Shown: positions 38,280 through 47,749 of the stretch, one piece after another
How the letters are laid out: each line of letters begins with the position of its first letter
How positions within the stretch are numbered: the first letter of the stretch is position 1
Position numbers and translations under genes: made by a program
Assembly: GCA_019309565.1 (NCBI GenBank)
Contig: JAFDFZ010000012.1
Location: forward strand, 1 to 64,000
Direction: 5' to 3'
DNA from: Deltaproteobacteria bacterium
Lineage (GTDB): Bacteria > Desulfobacterota > Desulfobacteria > Desulfobacterales > SURF-15
DNA length: 64,000 nt
Notes under the pieces: generated by a model
Seen by the model: only the letters and a program-made list of their open reading frames with translations
Databases searched by the model: none
Told to the model about the DNA's origin: nothing

Positions 38280-39590
38280 TTATTTTAAATATTTCAGTTC
38301 CCTGGGCAGGGGAACTCCCTTGCCCATCGTGTCTTCTCCATAATTTACACTTGCAAGGATCTTAATATCCTCTAAAGCACGGATGTCCCCTTCAAAGGTG
38401 ACTTGCTGGATATTTTCTTTCTGAATTTTCCCACCTGCCCATTGAATATCCAGCACGCTGCTGGCATCGAACCGGTCATTGCCGATACAAAGCTCCACCT
38501 GTCCTCCGTGGTGCTGGACGATTTTAGCCACCAGAAGACTGGGGCGGCTGTGAAACCCGAGTTTCACAGGCACACCAACCGTTATAGTCCCTCTTTCGAT
38601 GTTTTCGTTAAGGATCTTCCTCGCCAGCTCCCTGCCGGATGACATGAAGTGGCACACATAAAACAGCCCGTAGTTAATGGTTCGATCCAGAAGTGTTTCA
38701 GGATTGATCATTTTTGAAAGGCGACCTTGGACGGTTTTGTAAATGTTTTTATACCCCGCCTCATGAAGATGCCGCTCGTAAAAATGCAGAAATCTTCCCA
38801 CTATTTGGAGCAAATGAAACACTATTGAAAAGTAACTTCGAAGCTGCTTCAGTTCTCGATTTCCAAACCTGTAACCTCCATGGATCACATAGGTATCGAA
38901 GGAAGACTGCAGATTGTGCACAAGCATTTCGAATCTTCGAATCTCAACTTCGTTTATGGTCTCAGGAACGATCGATAGAATGTGCTTTATGTCGTATGGC
39001 TCGTAGAATCTGTATTGATCAAAGGTGGTGGCGATTCTTAAGAATTCACTTGCGATCTTAACGATATTCTGTTTTTGTTCATCCTTGTTTTCGTCGTCGA
39101 TATCTCCCTCAAGAATTTCACTTGTTGCGATGCCTGGAAAATCCGAATCATCAAAGCTTTCCTCCGGGACCTGAATATGCAACCTTCTCGCCTCTTCGAT
39201 GATGACCGGAGCGAGCTTCATGAGTGAGTTTTTTAAAAAATCGTGTGTTGCAACTCCCTCCTTTTCAAATCGGCTATTCTCACCAAAATCATAGAAAACA
39301 AATCGATCCTGAATATGACGCTGAGAGTACCCTCCTAGGCTTAGATGCCGTACCGCTGCTGAAAGTTCTCTATAAAAATACCAGTTTTTATTATTTTTTG
39401 CTCCGTGAAAATCAAGAAAATCTTCAAGAAGCTGGGACGAAGATATAAGTGTGGAATATAACTTCTTGGAGAAAATATGCTCTGAAGACTGGGATCTTGA
39501 GATATACTGACAGCATTTTAGGTAGTCCTGGGAGAAGATCCTGGCTTTTTCGGCAAACGGAATATCGCACACCGATTTTAAGACGTCCAT
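38280..39590 (-). CDS. HPr-domain protein with large helical N-terminal region
   Basis: 436 residues from the ATG at 39590. The frame stays open upstream to 39812, but that longer version would include the 3' end of the RNase P RNA, so the extension is rejected. Residues 1-320 are helical with no recognised domain. The C-terminal 90 residues resemble HPr of the phosphotransferase system: VGVPVKLGFHSRPSLLVAKI with His about residue 347 at the phosphorylation position. The regulatory Ser46 region is not conserved. It may accept phosphate from an EI-type kinase or be a non-PTS relative. The GGAG site is 13 nt from the ATG, rather far. Confidence 0.7.
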   Translation of the reverse strand: MDVLKSVCDIPFAEKARIFSQDYLKCCQYISRSQSSEHIFSKKLYSTLISSSQLLEDFLDFHGAKNNKNWYFYRELSAAVRHLSLGGYSQRHIQDRFVFYDFGENSRFEKEGVATHDFLKNSLMKLAPVIIEEARRLHIQVPEESFDDSDFPGIATSEILEGDIDDENKDEQKQNIVKIASEFLRIATTFDQYRFYEPYDIKHILSIVPETINEVEIRRFEMLVHNLQSSFDTYVIHGGYRFGNRELKQLRSYFSIVFHLLQIVGRFLHFYERHLHEAGYKNIYKTVQGRLSKMINPETLLDRTINYGLFYVCHFMSSGRELARKILNENIERGTITVGVPVKLGFHSRPSLLVAKIVQHHGGQVELCIGNDRFDASSVLDIQWAGGKIQKENIQQVTFEGDIRALEDIKILASVNYGEDTMGKGVPLPRELKYLK

Positions 39591-39744
39591 ACTAAAAATT
39601 ATCTCCTCTTCCGGCCCGGCCGGAAGTAAACTACGCACTGACTTCAAGCCGGCAGCTTTAGAGGCTAAATGGAAGAAATCAAACTGAAGTCTTCGCCTAA
39701 AAGGCGAGTCTTTTTCTGCCGAGCCCGAATAAGGCAATAAATAG

Positions 39745-40144
39745 GGCCAGAGCCGCCCATAAGCCGAATTCTGTACCCCGCTGCAAGCAGTTTCACAGCG
39801 GGCAACGATCATTCATCTCAGGGCAACGGTTACCCGTTGCCTCTTGCGACCTACCCTGGAGCTCGGACGGGCCGCCCTCAAGTGCTCCTCTATTTGGTCT
39901 TGCACCGGGTGGGGTTTGCCAAGCTTCTCCGGTCACCCGGAGAACTGGTGCGCTCTTACCGCACCTTTTCACCCTTACCCTGGAGAACATCCCCTTAACA
40001 GAGAGTCATCCAAGGCGGTATGCTTTCTGTTGCACTTTCCTTCGCGTCACCGCGACTCCATGTTATGGAGCACCCTGCCCTTCGGTGTTCGGACTTTCCT
40101 CCAGATGAATTCCTCATCCAGCGATCGTTCGGACGACTCTGGCC
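39745..40144 (-). ncRNA. rnpB: RNase P RNA (class A)
   Basis: Bacterial RNase P ribozyme that matures tRNA 5' ends. On the minus strand the 5' end reads GGCCAGAGTCGTCC and the 3' end GGGCGGCTCTGGCC, forming a 14-bp P1 stem. Conserved segments include GGAGGAAAGTCCGAAC near 5', the GAAGGAAAGTGCAACAGA core, GGGTAAGGGTGAAAAGGTGC, and near the 3' end CAGAATTCGGCTTAT. The roughly 400-nt length is normal. It begins 30 nt after the zinc-ribbon gene stop, on the same strand. Confidence 0.95.
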
Positions 40145-40173
40145 GAATGCCATTTCAAATGACGGATAATCGG

Positions 40174-40890
40174 TTAAGAGGCTTTCCAGTATATTATTCG
40201 CTGGCAATGCGGGCAAAATCTCAAGCTATCACAGCGCTGCAATTCATTGTACATCTGCGGTGGAATATTGAGATGGCATCCGCGGCAGACTGAATCATTC
40301 ACTGCAGCAACGGCTGTTCCCCTCTTGTCTCTTATGTTCAGATAGGTTTTCAGTAATCCCGGTTCGACCTGCTTGGAAATTTTGTCCCATTCGGTATTAA
40401 GCTCCATAAGCCTCTTCTTGCCTCGTTCGTATTCCTCCTGGATAGAAGCTTTCTCGCTTTTTACATGTTCTTTGAGTTCCTCGAATTCGTCTTTTCTAGA
40501 AAGCAAAAAATTTTCCACTGCTTCCATTTGCTCAAGATATTCAATCATCTCGTCTTCGATTTTGCTGTTAATAGCTTCAATATCATCAATTTCCTTTAAT
40601 ATGGATTGATACTCCTTATTATTCTTTACGGATCTCAATTTTTCCTGACTTTTCTTGATTCGACCCCGGTTCATCTCCACATCCATCTCGCGCTGACGAT
40701 ATTTCTTCTTCAGCTCATCCAGCCTGGTTTGCTCCTCTGTGAAACGCTGTTCAAAAGTTTTTAGTTTTGTATCCAACGCCTGAAGCTTTTGCGGCACACC
40801 GCTTAGCATGGAATTGAGCCCATTTCGTTCTATTTCGATAGATTGAAGTTTTAAAAGAGTATCAATCTGAACTTGAGTGGTCGAGCGCAT
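40174..40890 (-). CDS. C4-type zinc ribbon coiled-coil protein (zf-RING_7, DUF164)
   Basis: 238 residues. Residues about 1-180 form a long coiled coil rich in Glu/Lys/Leu. The C-terminus carries two CxxC pairs, CRGC and CPHC, spaced about 20 residues apart, making the zinc ribbon. This family is common in anaerobes and Gram-negatives; the biological role is poorly defined. It sits immediately downstream of the Nif3-like gene and upstream of rnpB, a neighbourhood found in Desulfobacterota. Confidence 0.88.
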   Translation of the reverse strand: MRSTTQVQIDTLLKLQSIEIERNGLNSMLSGVPQKLQALDTKLKTFEQRFTEEQTRLDELKKKYRQREMDVEMNRGRIKKSQEKLRSVKNNKEYQSILKEIDDIEAINSKIEDEMIEYLEQMEAVENFLLSRKDEFEELKEHVKSEKASIQEEYERGKKRLMELNTEWDKISKQVEPGLLKTYLNIRDKRGTAVAAVNDSVCRGCHLNIPPQMYNELQRCDSLRFCPHCQRIIYWKAS

Positions 40891-40937
40891 TTGAATTGCC
40901 CTGATTCTAATTTAAAATTACCAAATATTTCAAGTTA

Positions 40938-42047
40938 TTATATAATCATAAACGGATCTTTTTCAAGCCCGCACGCCTCAACCTCCACCGTAGCACCCAG
41001 TTGCTGGAGACGATGGTGGAGAAGATCGGCAAGTACCCCAACCATTAAGTGCTCTGACTTAAAGTGTCCGATATCGATCAAACCACGACCTGCAGCCTCT
41101 ACTGTCCGAGCATCATGATATCGCAAATCCCCGCTGAGAAACACCTGAGCCCCGCAATCAAGAAATGCATCCAAAAGACTCGATCCACTGCCGGCACAAA
41201 CCGCCACCCTGTACACTGCAATATCGGCATTACCCGCAACTTTAACCGACACAAGATCTAACTTTCGCTTGACCAATCGGATAAAACCCGAAAAATCCAT
41301 CCCGCTATCAAGATCCCCTACCCGGCCCAGACCTTCCTGTTCATCTGACGGTAATAGAGGATATAGATCGCAGGAAGAATTTACAAGTTCCCTGTCTTTT
41401 CTTATTTCACCCAGAATACGTCCGATACCGTCTTTGACTGCGGTAACTTCAATCCGTAACTGGATATCGCCGGTTGCGCGCAGGGCTTGGTTCGAATCTT
41501 TTGATGAGACCTGCAACACCTTGATTTTATCCATTCGAAATGATCCGCCGGCCGCCACCTCAACGGGTTCACGGGTCAGCTCTAAAAGAAGATCCAATAG
41601 CTTCTTTTCTAACCTTACAGGAACGTGCATAACCAGTTTCACCATATCGCGATTCAGGGTGCCGGACAAAACTTTAATATTTTTCAGTCCGATACGCTCC
41701 GCAAGCACGTCATTTACTCCGCCCCTTGTGATGTCCAGATTGGTGTGTGCGGTATAAATGGCCATTTTGTGTTCGACAGCCTTCCTTAAGATGTATCCTA
41801 TGGGTGTATCAAAATCCAGTGCGTGCAGCGGTTTGAAAATAAGTGGATGATGGGTGATTAGAAGATCAATATCGTGTTTGCAGGCATCTGCTACCACCTC
41901 TGGCAGAGGATCCAGCGCCACACGAACAGAGCGAACCGGCCAATCCCGTTTCCCAATTTGCAAACCAACATTATCCCATCTCTCTGCAAGCGCAACAGGG
42001 GCTATCGCATCTAAAATTTCGGCTATATCAGCAACCGTCACCTTCAT
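40938..42047 (-). CDS. Nif3-like dinuclear metal centre protein
   Basis: About 369 residues from the ATG at 42047; a GTG at 42059 lies upstream. The N-terminal half has the NIF3 motif LAERWDNVGLQIG and LLITHHPLIFKPL with metal-binding His. An inserted PII/CutA-like domain (about residues 130-240) separates it from the C-terminal half with GDLRYHDARTVEAAGRGLIDIGH. The long form is usual in many bacteria. Members have been linked to GTP cyclohydrolase-like or RNA-related activity, but function is unsettled. Confidence 0.85.
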   Translation of the reverse strand: MKVTVADIAEILDAIAPVALAERWDNVGLQIGKRDWPVRSVRVALDPLPEVVADACKHDIDLLITHHPLIFKPLHALDFDTPIGYILRKAVEHKMAIYTAHTNLDITRGGVNDVLAERIGLKNIKVLSGTLNRDMVKLVMHVPVRLEKKLLDLLLELTREPVEVAAGGSFRMDKIKVLQVSSKDSNQALRATGDIQLRIEVTAVKDGIGRILGEIRKDRELVNSSCDLYPLLPSDEQEGLGRVGDLDSGMDFSGFIRLVKRKLDLVSVKVAGNADIAVYRVAVCAGSGSSLLDAFLDCGAQVFLSGDLRYHDARTVEAAGRGLIDIGHFKSEHLMVGVLADLLHHRLQQLGATVEVEACGLEKDPFMII

Positions 42048-42201
42048 AATGAAACGCACTTGAATTTATACAACATACTGAAATTATTTAGTTATCATGC
42101 GCATATCGAAATCCGCTTCAAATAAAATTCCTTTCCACCCGCCACAAAACCACCAACTTTACACGCCCCTCCTATTTCAATGATACGTCTTATTAGCACA
42201 T

Positions 42202-42243
42202 ATGAGAAAGGCGTGGAGGCTGAATTCTCCACGCCTTTCTCAT
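42202..42243. terminator. Strong palindromic hairpin downstream of tRNA
   Basis: A perfect 17-bp stem, with arms ATGAGAAAGGCGTGGAG and its complement, encloses an 8-nt loop. It lies 120 nt beyond the tRNA 3' end and before the Nif3-like gene. No long T-run follows in either direction, so it may be a weak intrinsic or rho-assisted terminator of the rpoD-tRNA unit, or an RNA-processing stem. Confidence 0.55.
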
Positions 42244-42364
42244 TCCAACGAATTGGTCGCATCAATTGACCCGTGGTATCATTCAATTGTATTTGGTCAT
42301 CCTCCCTGAAACCGGCTGGACATTCTGTAAAGCCCGGATGCTTTTCACGGTTTTGTTCCGCGTA

Positions 42365-42437
42365 TGGGCCCACCTGGATTCGAACCAGGGACCGACCGGT
42401 TATGAGCCGGTGGCTCTGCCAACTGAGCTATGGGCCC
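42365..42437 (-). tRNA. tRNA with CAU anticodon (elongator Met or Ile2)
   Basis: A full 73-nt cloverleaf: 7-bp acceptor stem GGGCCCA/TGGGCCC, D-arm GCTC-loop-GAGC, anticodon stem ACCGG/CCGGT with loop CTCATAA, and T-arm CCTGG with TTCGAAT loop. The CCA end is not encoded. A CAU anticodon in this context can be elongator methionine or, with lysidine-modified C34, isoleucine reading AUA. The sequence does not separate the two. Confidence 0.9.
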
Positions 42438-42461
42438 GCAAATTGATTACCATTTCCAGTT

Positions 42462-42490
42462 TCTCTAACCTCCACGCGGGGATTTGTCAA
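42462..42490 (-). promoter_or_regulatory. Promoter for the CAU tRNA
   Basis: On the minus strand a perfect TTGACA (42490-42485) lies immediately after the rpoD stop, 17 nt from TAGAGA (42467-42462). The start of transcription would fall near 42455, leaving a leader of about 18 nt. The -10 box matches only moderately. Confidence 0.45.
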
Positions 42491-42493
42491 GCG

Positions 42494-44266
42494 TTACATT
42501 TCGATGAAACTTTTCAGCTTACGGCTTCTGGTCGGATGTCTTAACTTTCTTAAGGCTTTGGCTTCGATCTGGCGAATCCGCTCGCGGGTCACCGCAAAAT
42601 CCTGGCCCACTTCCTCTAATGTATGATCCGCCTTTTCCCCGATTCCAAACCGCATCCGCAACACCTTTTCTTCTCTTGGGGTCAGGGTGGCCAGTACTTT
42701 TCGTGTCTGTTCGGCCAGGTTTAAATTTACGGCAGCCTCCGATGGAAGCATAAACTTCTTGTCTTCGATGAAGTCTCCCAGGTGACTGTCTTCCTCTTCG
42801 CCAATAGGAGTTTCAAGAGAAATTGGCTCTCTTGCGATCTTTAACACCTTTCGAACCTTCTCCACAGGGATTTCCATTTTCTGCGCAATCTCTTCAGGAG
42901 TGGGTTCCCGTCCTAATTCCTGAACCAGATATCTTGAGGTGCGGATCAACTTGTTGATCGTCTCAATCATGTGTACCGGGATACGAATGGTTCTTGCCTG
43001 ATCCGCTATGGCACGGGTGATGGCCTGGCGAATCCACCACGTTGCATACGTGCTGAACTTGTAACCCCTGCGATACTCAAATTTATCGACGGCCTTCATC
43101 AATCCGATATTTCCTTCCTGTATCAGATCCAGAAATTGCAGCCCACGATTCGTATATTTCTTTGCAATGCTGACAACCAGGCGAAGATTGGCCTTGACAA
43201 GTTCGCTTTTCGCTTCTTTCGCTTTTAACCTTCCTTCATCTGCCAAAGCGACAATACGTTTCAGAGTACGCGGGCTTGCCTTGATTTCATTCTCCTTGTC
43301 AGCAATTTGTTTCTGGATTTTTTTCACTTCGGAATACAGAATTTGAAGATCAGGCTTCTCCAAATCACAGCGACCCTTGGCCCACCTGATAAATTTGCTC
43401 TCGGATGCAACGTTGGTCAACAGATCCGATACTGATGCATGGACCGTATCGGCGCACATCCCAAGCATCCGATTCATGGATTCGAACCACTGGATGTGGT
43501 CGCGAATGACTTTCTCGATCCTGTCGATGATATTTCCCTCTAGACGCCACTCTCTTAGGAGTTGAAATATTTTCCTGTTCCTGCGTGCAATGGATCTTCG
43601 AACCCGGCGCCGTTCATCAGGTGTCAGGTTCGAGAAAAACAATTTGTCTCGAAGTTGCTGATTTTCTTCTTCAATTTCTCTAATAGATCGTATTGTTGCC
43701 AAGAATCTGTCGATCTGTGCCGTCTCATCTACATATGTATCTCCCTCGTCAACATCCCGTAAAACATGTTTGGGTCTAAGAGTACCGTTTTCAATCTGCT
43801 GGCCGAGCTCTAGAATGCTCTCGATACCGATGGTCGTCTCCAACAGCGCCCTCAACACTTCTTGTTCCCCGGCCTCTATCTTTTTGGCGATTTCAATCTC
43901 ACCCTCTCTGCTCAACAGCGTAACAAGCCCCATTTCACGCAGATACATCTTGACCGGATCGGTTACGGTTCCAAAATCAGAAATACCGCCAGCGCTTATG
44001 CGCTCTTTTTTTTCGGCAACTATCTTTTCTTCCTCTTTCGGAACGAGTTTTCGTTTTTCCTCGGATAGAATATCGATATCCAGTTCATCGAACATCATGA
44101 GAGTATCATCAATTTGCTCAGATGAAAGCAGATCGTCGGGTAACACCTCATTGATTTCATCGTAAGTCAGATACCCCTGCTTTCGCCCCTTTTTGATCAG
44201 ATCGTTTAAAACTTTTTTGTCTATTTTTTTTGAACTCTTCCGCTTTGAATCGGACTTTTTTACCAT
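42494..44266 (-). CDS. rpoD: RNA polymerase primary sigma factor RpoD
   Basis: 590 residues. Region 1.1-like N-terminus, region 2 with [20 protein letters not shown] and [20 protein letters not shown], region 3, and region 4.2 with [22 protein letters not shown]. It directs polymerase to housekeeping promoters of the TTGACA/TATAAT type. AGGAGG is placed 9 nt before the ATG. It follows dnaG on the same strand (25 nt between), the classic macromolecular-synthesis arrangement, here without rpsU in the window. Confidence 0.96.
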   Translation of the reverse strand: MVKKSDSKRKSSKKIDKKVLNDLIKKGRKQGYLTYDEINEVLPDDLLSSEQIDDTLMMFDELDIDILSEEKRKLVPKEEEKIVAEKKERISAGGISDFGTVTDPVKMYLREMGLVTLLSREGEIEIAKKIEAGEQEVLRALLETTIGIESILELGQQIENGTLRPKHVLRDVDEGDTYVDETAQIDRFLATIRSIREIEEENQQLRDKLFFSNLTPDERRRVRRSIARRNRKIFQLLREWRLEGNIIDRIEKVIRDHIQWFESMNRMLGMCADTVHASVSDLLTNVASESKFIRWAKGRCDLEKPDLQILYSEVKKIQKQIADKENEIKASPRTLKRIVALADEGRLKAKEAKSELVKANLRLVVSIAKKYTNRGLQFLDLIQEGNIGLMKAVDKFEYRRGYKFSTYATWWIRQAITRAIADQARTIRIPVHMIETINKLIRTSRYLVQELGREPTPEEIAQKMEIPVEKVRKVLKIAREPISLETPIGEEEDSHLGDFIEDKKFMLPSEAAVNLNLAEQTRKVLATLTPREEKVLRMRFGIGEKADHTLEEVGQDFAVTRERIRQIEAKALRKLRHPTRSRKLKSFIEM

Positions 44267-44290
44267 TTGAGCAAGCCTCCTGAAACGTTG

Positions 44291-46063
44291 CTAACGGGAA
44301 GTAACCTCCACCTGCTTCTGTTTCAATAACTTCAAAAGCAGTACATCATCTTTGCTGCTTTCTGCCTGCTTGATTTTCTCTAACAAGTCATCCTCTTGCC
44401 GTTTTCTGCTTTTCTCAAACTGATCCATCAGCTTAATGCACCCTTCACGATTCCAAACCTCCTCTCCCATAGCCAGACCAGCCGAAATACTTTGCAAACG
44501 TTTATCCTCCATCAAATCGATTATTTCCGATACGGATTTTTGTTGATGTGTTATAATCATCTGTCCGATGGTTTTCAAGGTTGCGTCTGTAAAATAGTTC
44601 AGCAGATTCCGTTCTTCCACTTCCTGTATCATTTCCGGAAACTGTAACATCATGGCTACTATATGCCGTTCAAACCGAATTTCACCAGGTTGCTTCTGTC
44701 CTCCAGGTTGAAAGATTGTCTGTCGGTCAGTTTCTCGAAGCGAACCGAAAGTCTTGCCCCGGGATTGAGCCGTCACTTGCCTGGCTTTTTCCATGATTGC
44801 TGATTCATTCACACCGATTCGTTCCGAAAGCATTTTTATGTACAGCGATCTGGCAACACTGTCTCTTATGGCCATTATCGGTTGTATAATATCATTGGTT
44901 ATTCGAATCTTACCTTCCACCGAAAGGCCATGATCTTTCACTGCGGATTCTATGAGAAAAGGAATGATTCCAAGCGCCTTTTCCGATGACTCTTTAAATT
45001 GCTCAAGGCCGTGTTGTAATAAAAATGAATCCGGATCATGACCGGAGGGTAGCACCAGAACTTGGGCTTCCATCTCCTGTTTCATGAAAATGTCGATGCT
45101 CCTTCGGGCGGCCCGAAGACCGGCGGCATCTGAGTCAAAAACCAGAATGACTCTTTGTGCATATCCTTTCAGTAGACGGACGTGCTCTTCTGTCAAAGCC
45201 GTTCCCAGGGTGGCAACCGAGTTTTCGACACCGAACTGGTGTAACCTTAGCAGATCGAAATAGCCTTCGACGATATACACCGTGCCCGTGTTCCTGCAAG
45301 GTTGCCTTGCCAGGTGCAGCCCGTAAAGGGATCGGCTTTTATTGTAAATAGGTGATTCCGGCGAATTAAGATATTTTGGCGTCCCATCATCCATCACACG
45401 CCCGCCGAAACCGATGACCTGCATATTCAAATTCAAAATCGGGAACATGATGCGATTTCTGAATCGATCGTAATAACCGCTGCTATTTTTTCGGGGCACG
45501 ATCAGTCCGGTCTTTTCCACCAGGCTCGGTGATAGCCGTTTTTGAAAAAAATATCGAGCAAGGTTATCCCATCCTTCAGGTGCGAACCCAAGACGAAAGT
45601 CCTGGATCGCTTGATCCGATATCTGCCGGTCCCTGAGATAATCCAATGCCTTTCTACCGGCTTTATCATGGAGAAGTGTGTGGTGAAAAAATTCCATTGC
45701 CGTGCGGTTGATGGAAAAGAGCTCCTCCCGCTCGTTAAGTCTTCGTTTCTGCTCGGATGATAAAGACACAGTTGGAATTTGAACTCCATATCGCCTGGCA
45801 AGCCTGCGCACCGCCTCCGGAAAGGACAGGCCCTCTATCTTCATGAGAAAGCTGAACACATTTCCCCCGGTACCACATCCAAAGCAGTAAAAGATCTGCT
45901 TTTCTGAACTTACCGTAAAGGATGGGGTTTTCTCTGAATGAAAGGGACAGAGCCCAATGAAGTTTCTGCCGACACCCTTCACCTGAACAAACTCAGAGAC
46001 AACATCAACAATATCGGCTCGATTCTTTATTTCTAAAATTTTGTCTTCCGGAATGAACGACAT
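44291..46063 (-). CDS. dnaG: DNA primase DnaG
   Basis: 590 residues from the ATG at 46063 (MSFIPEDKILEIKNR, the usual DnaG N-terminus); the open frame continues upstream to 46204 without family match. CHC2 zinc-binding motif CPFHSEKTPSF...CFGCGTGGN, the TOPRIM Glu in YIVEGYFDLLRL and Asp motif VFDSDAAG are intact. It synthesises RNA primers at the replication fork. AGGAGG lies 13 nt before this ATG, longer than usual. It is upstream of rpoD. Confidence 0.93.
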   Translation of the reverse strand: MSFIPEDKILEIKNRADIVDVVSEFVQVKGVGRNFIGLCPFHSEKTPSFTVSSEKQIFYCFGCGTGGNVFSFLMKIEGLSFPEAVRRLARRYGVQIPTVSLSSEQKRRLNEREELFSINRTAMEFFHHTLLHDKAGRKALDYLRDRQISDQAIQDFRLGFAPEGWDNLARYFFQKRLSPSLVEKTGLIVPRKNSSGYYDRFRNRIMFPILNLNMQVIGFGGRVMDDGTPKYLNSPESPIYNKSRSLYGLHLARQPCRNTGTVYIVEGYFDLLRLHQFGVENSVATLGTALTEEHVRLLKGYAQRVILVFDSDAAGLRAARRSIDIFMKQEMEAQVLVLPSGHDPDSFLLQHGLEQFKESSEKALGIIPFLIESAVKDHGLSVEGKIRITNDIIQPIMAIRDSVARSLYIKMLSERIGVNESAIMEKARQVTAQSRGKTFGSLRETDRQTIFQPGGQKQPGEIRFERHIVAMMLQFPEMIQEVEERNLLNYFTDATLKTIGQMIITHQQKSVSEIIDLMEDKRLQSISAGLAMGEEVWNREGCIKLMDQFEKSRKRQEDDLLEKIKQAESSKDDVLLLKLLKQKQVEVTSR

Positions 46064-46268
46064 CAAATTCGGAAAACCTCCTGTTTCCAATCGGAAAATA
46101 GAAAAAGTACAGTGCCTCGAAAAAAGTCCCTCAGTTAAATATGTGTGACCAGATGAGCCGGAACATTTTTCAAAACCATCGCTCCATGAGTCCAAACAAT
46201 ACACGCTTCAACTGTTGATGGTTCATCTTGCAATTCTATAAGCTTTGAAAAAACGCCTTGAGCTGTCA

Positions 46269-47015
46269 TTAAACGTCATTGGTCACATCATGTTGTCGGA
46301 CGAACTTAATAACCGCCGAAAGATCTAACTTTCCAGTGTATAATGCCCTTCCAATGATTATCCCCTCAACACCAATTGCCTTTAGAGACATCAAATTCTT
46401 GATATCCTCCATTTTAGAAACGCCACCGGAAGCCACCACCGGTATATCGATGGCTTCTGCAAGGCGCCGGGTTTGTTCAATGTTTGGACCGGTTTGCATC
46501 CCGTCTCGATGAATGTCCGTAAAGTTAACGGCAGCCACCCCGACATCTTCAAACCGTTTCGCCAGTTCAATTACATCCACTGGCGAGGTGTGCGTCCAGC
46601 CGTCAATAGCAACATACCCGTCTCGTGCATCAATTCCGACAACGATTCGACCCGGATAGGTTTTCGCCGCTTCCCTCACAAGTTTCGGATTTCGAATGGC
46701 TTCGGTTCCGATCACCACCCGCCTTACACCAAGTTTCAGATACATGTCGATGGTTTCCCGGTTGCGGATTCCCCCACCTACTTGCACCTCGGCAGACACA
46801 GTTGCGAGTATCCTCCGAATGGCCTCTGTGTTATGCGGCTGTTTATTAACAGCACCTTCCAGGTCCACCACATGAATGAGCTTAGCTCCAGCAAGCTCCC
46901 ATCTTCTGGCCATCGTTGCAGGGTCATTTGAATATACGGTCTCAGTATCCAATCGCCCCTGCAAGAGCCTGACACATCTGCCATTCTTAATGTCCACTGC
47001 CGGTATTATCTTCAT
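46269..47015 (-). CDS. hisA: Phosphoribosylformimino-5-aminoimidazole carboxamide ribotide isomerase
   Basis: About 248 residues from the ATG at 47015; a TTG at 47033 is an in-frame alternative. The TIM-barrel HisA motif IPAVDIKNGRCVRLLQG and catalytic Asp in VGIDARDGYVAIDGW are present, with GGIRNRETI and GVEGIIIGRALY phosphate sites. It isomerises ProFAR to PRFAR in histidine synthesis. It overlaps the preceding lipoprotein gene by 29 nt. The HisB gene lies just beyond that lipoprotein. Confidence 0.93.
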   Translation of the reverse strand: MKIIPAVDIKNGRCVRLLQGRLDTETVYSNDPATMARRWELAGAKLIHVVDLEGAVNKQPHNTEAIRRILATVSAEVQVGGGIRNRETIDMYLKLGVRRVVIGTEAIRNPKLVREAAKTYPGRIVVGIDARDGYVAIDGWTHTSPVDVIELAKRFEDVGVAAVNFTDIHRDGMQTGPNIEQTRRLAEAIDIPVVASGGVSKMEDIKNLMSLKAIGVEGIIIGRALYTGKLDLSAVIKFVRQHDVTNDV

Positions 47016-47703
47016 GTACAGGAAATTCCTCAAATATCTTCTTCAAACCTTCCAATGCCAAGGCTTCGGCGGTAATCCACTTTCCTTCTCTTTTGAAAAA
47101 ACTGTTCAATTTAAAAATGTTTTCAAACAACGACTGCTGGGTTTCGTCATAATGGCCGGTCCACATAATGCGACCATCCGATACCCGAAGCAGCGTTAAG
47201 TCAAACGCAACGGATGCCGGAGAATTTGTGGAATAATCCGTCCCATTACGCTCAACAAATCGATAGACTTTCCCGGTTAAAATGGCATCGGCATTAAGCT
47301 GGCGGCCTATCTTCACCAGAAGCTCACGCTCGGAAAGTTCCTGTTGAGAGCCAAGCAGTATATCCGACATAGCTCCTTTGGCCTGGCTGATGGGAACAAG
47401 TTCAAAGTCTTTTCTTCTTTCCTTAAGCAAGGCCTGCACATGATGAGTTAAAAAGGCATCGGCACCTTCAGTTACTCGGCCCGTAGTGAACATGTTCCCG
47501 CACAATTGGCATTGAATCGTTTTGTTTTCCCCGTAAATTCGAGCCATATCCTGAATTGGAAGAAAAATTAGTCGACTGAACTTGAATGGCTCGGCAGGTT
47601 GCTCGGGCACCACTTTTTTTAGACCGCACGAGATGTAAACTAAAACAACCATCATTGCGGCAGCCCAAAGACTTATCATGAAAATTGGTCTGTTTCTATA
47701 CAT
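46987..47703 (-). CDS. Putative lipoprotein (LpoB/CsgG-like fold)
   Basis: About 238 residues from the ATG at 47703, with GAGG 5 nt upstream; the frame opens at 47739. An N-terminal signal ends in VLVYISCG, a lipobox. The mature region resembles the CsgG/LpoB-type beta-sandwich in outline: FKFSRLIFLPIQDMARIYG, then ADAILTGKVYRF and SDGRIMWTGHY. There is a CxxC pair (QCQLCGNMF) near residue 75. It is inserted between hisB and hisA in the same operon, which has no obvious metabolic logic. Confidence 0.65.
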   Translation of the reverse strand: MYRNRPIFMISLWAAAMMVVLVYISCGLKKVVPEQPAEPFKFSRLIFLPIQDMARIYGENKTIQCQLCGNMFTTGRVTEGADAFLTHHVQALLKERRKDFELVPISQAKGAMSDILLGSQQELSERELLVKIGRQLNADAILTGKVYRFVERNGTDYSTNSPASVAFDLTLLRVSDGRIMWTGHYDETQQSLFENIFKLNSFFKREGKWITAEALALEGLKKIFEEFPVHEDNTGSGH

Positions 47704-47749
47704 GTTGGCCTCGGCAGGAAGGAATCTGTATTGTATCAAGTTTATAGAA

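Noticed and set aside
39591-39812. N-terminal extension of the HPr-domain protein
   Set aside because: It would translate the 3' end of RNase P RNA and has no supporting start signal; the ATG at 39590 is preferred.
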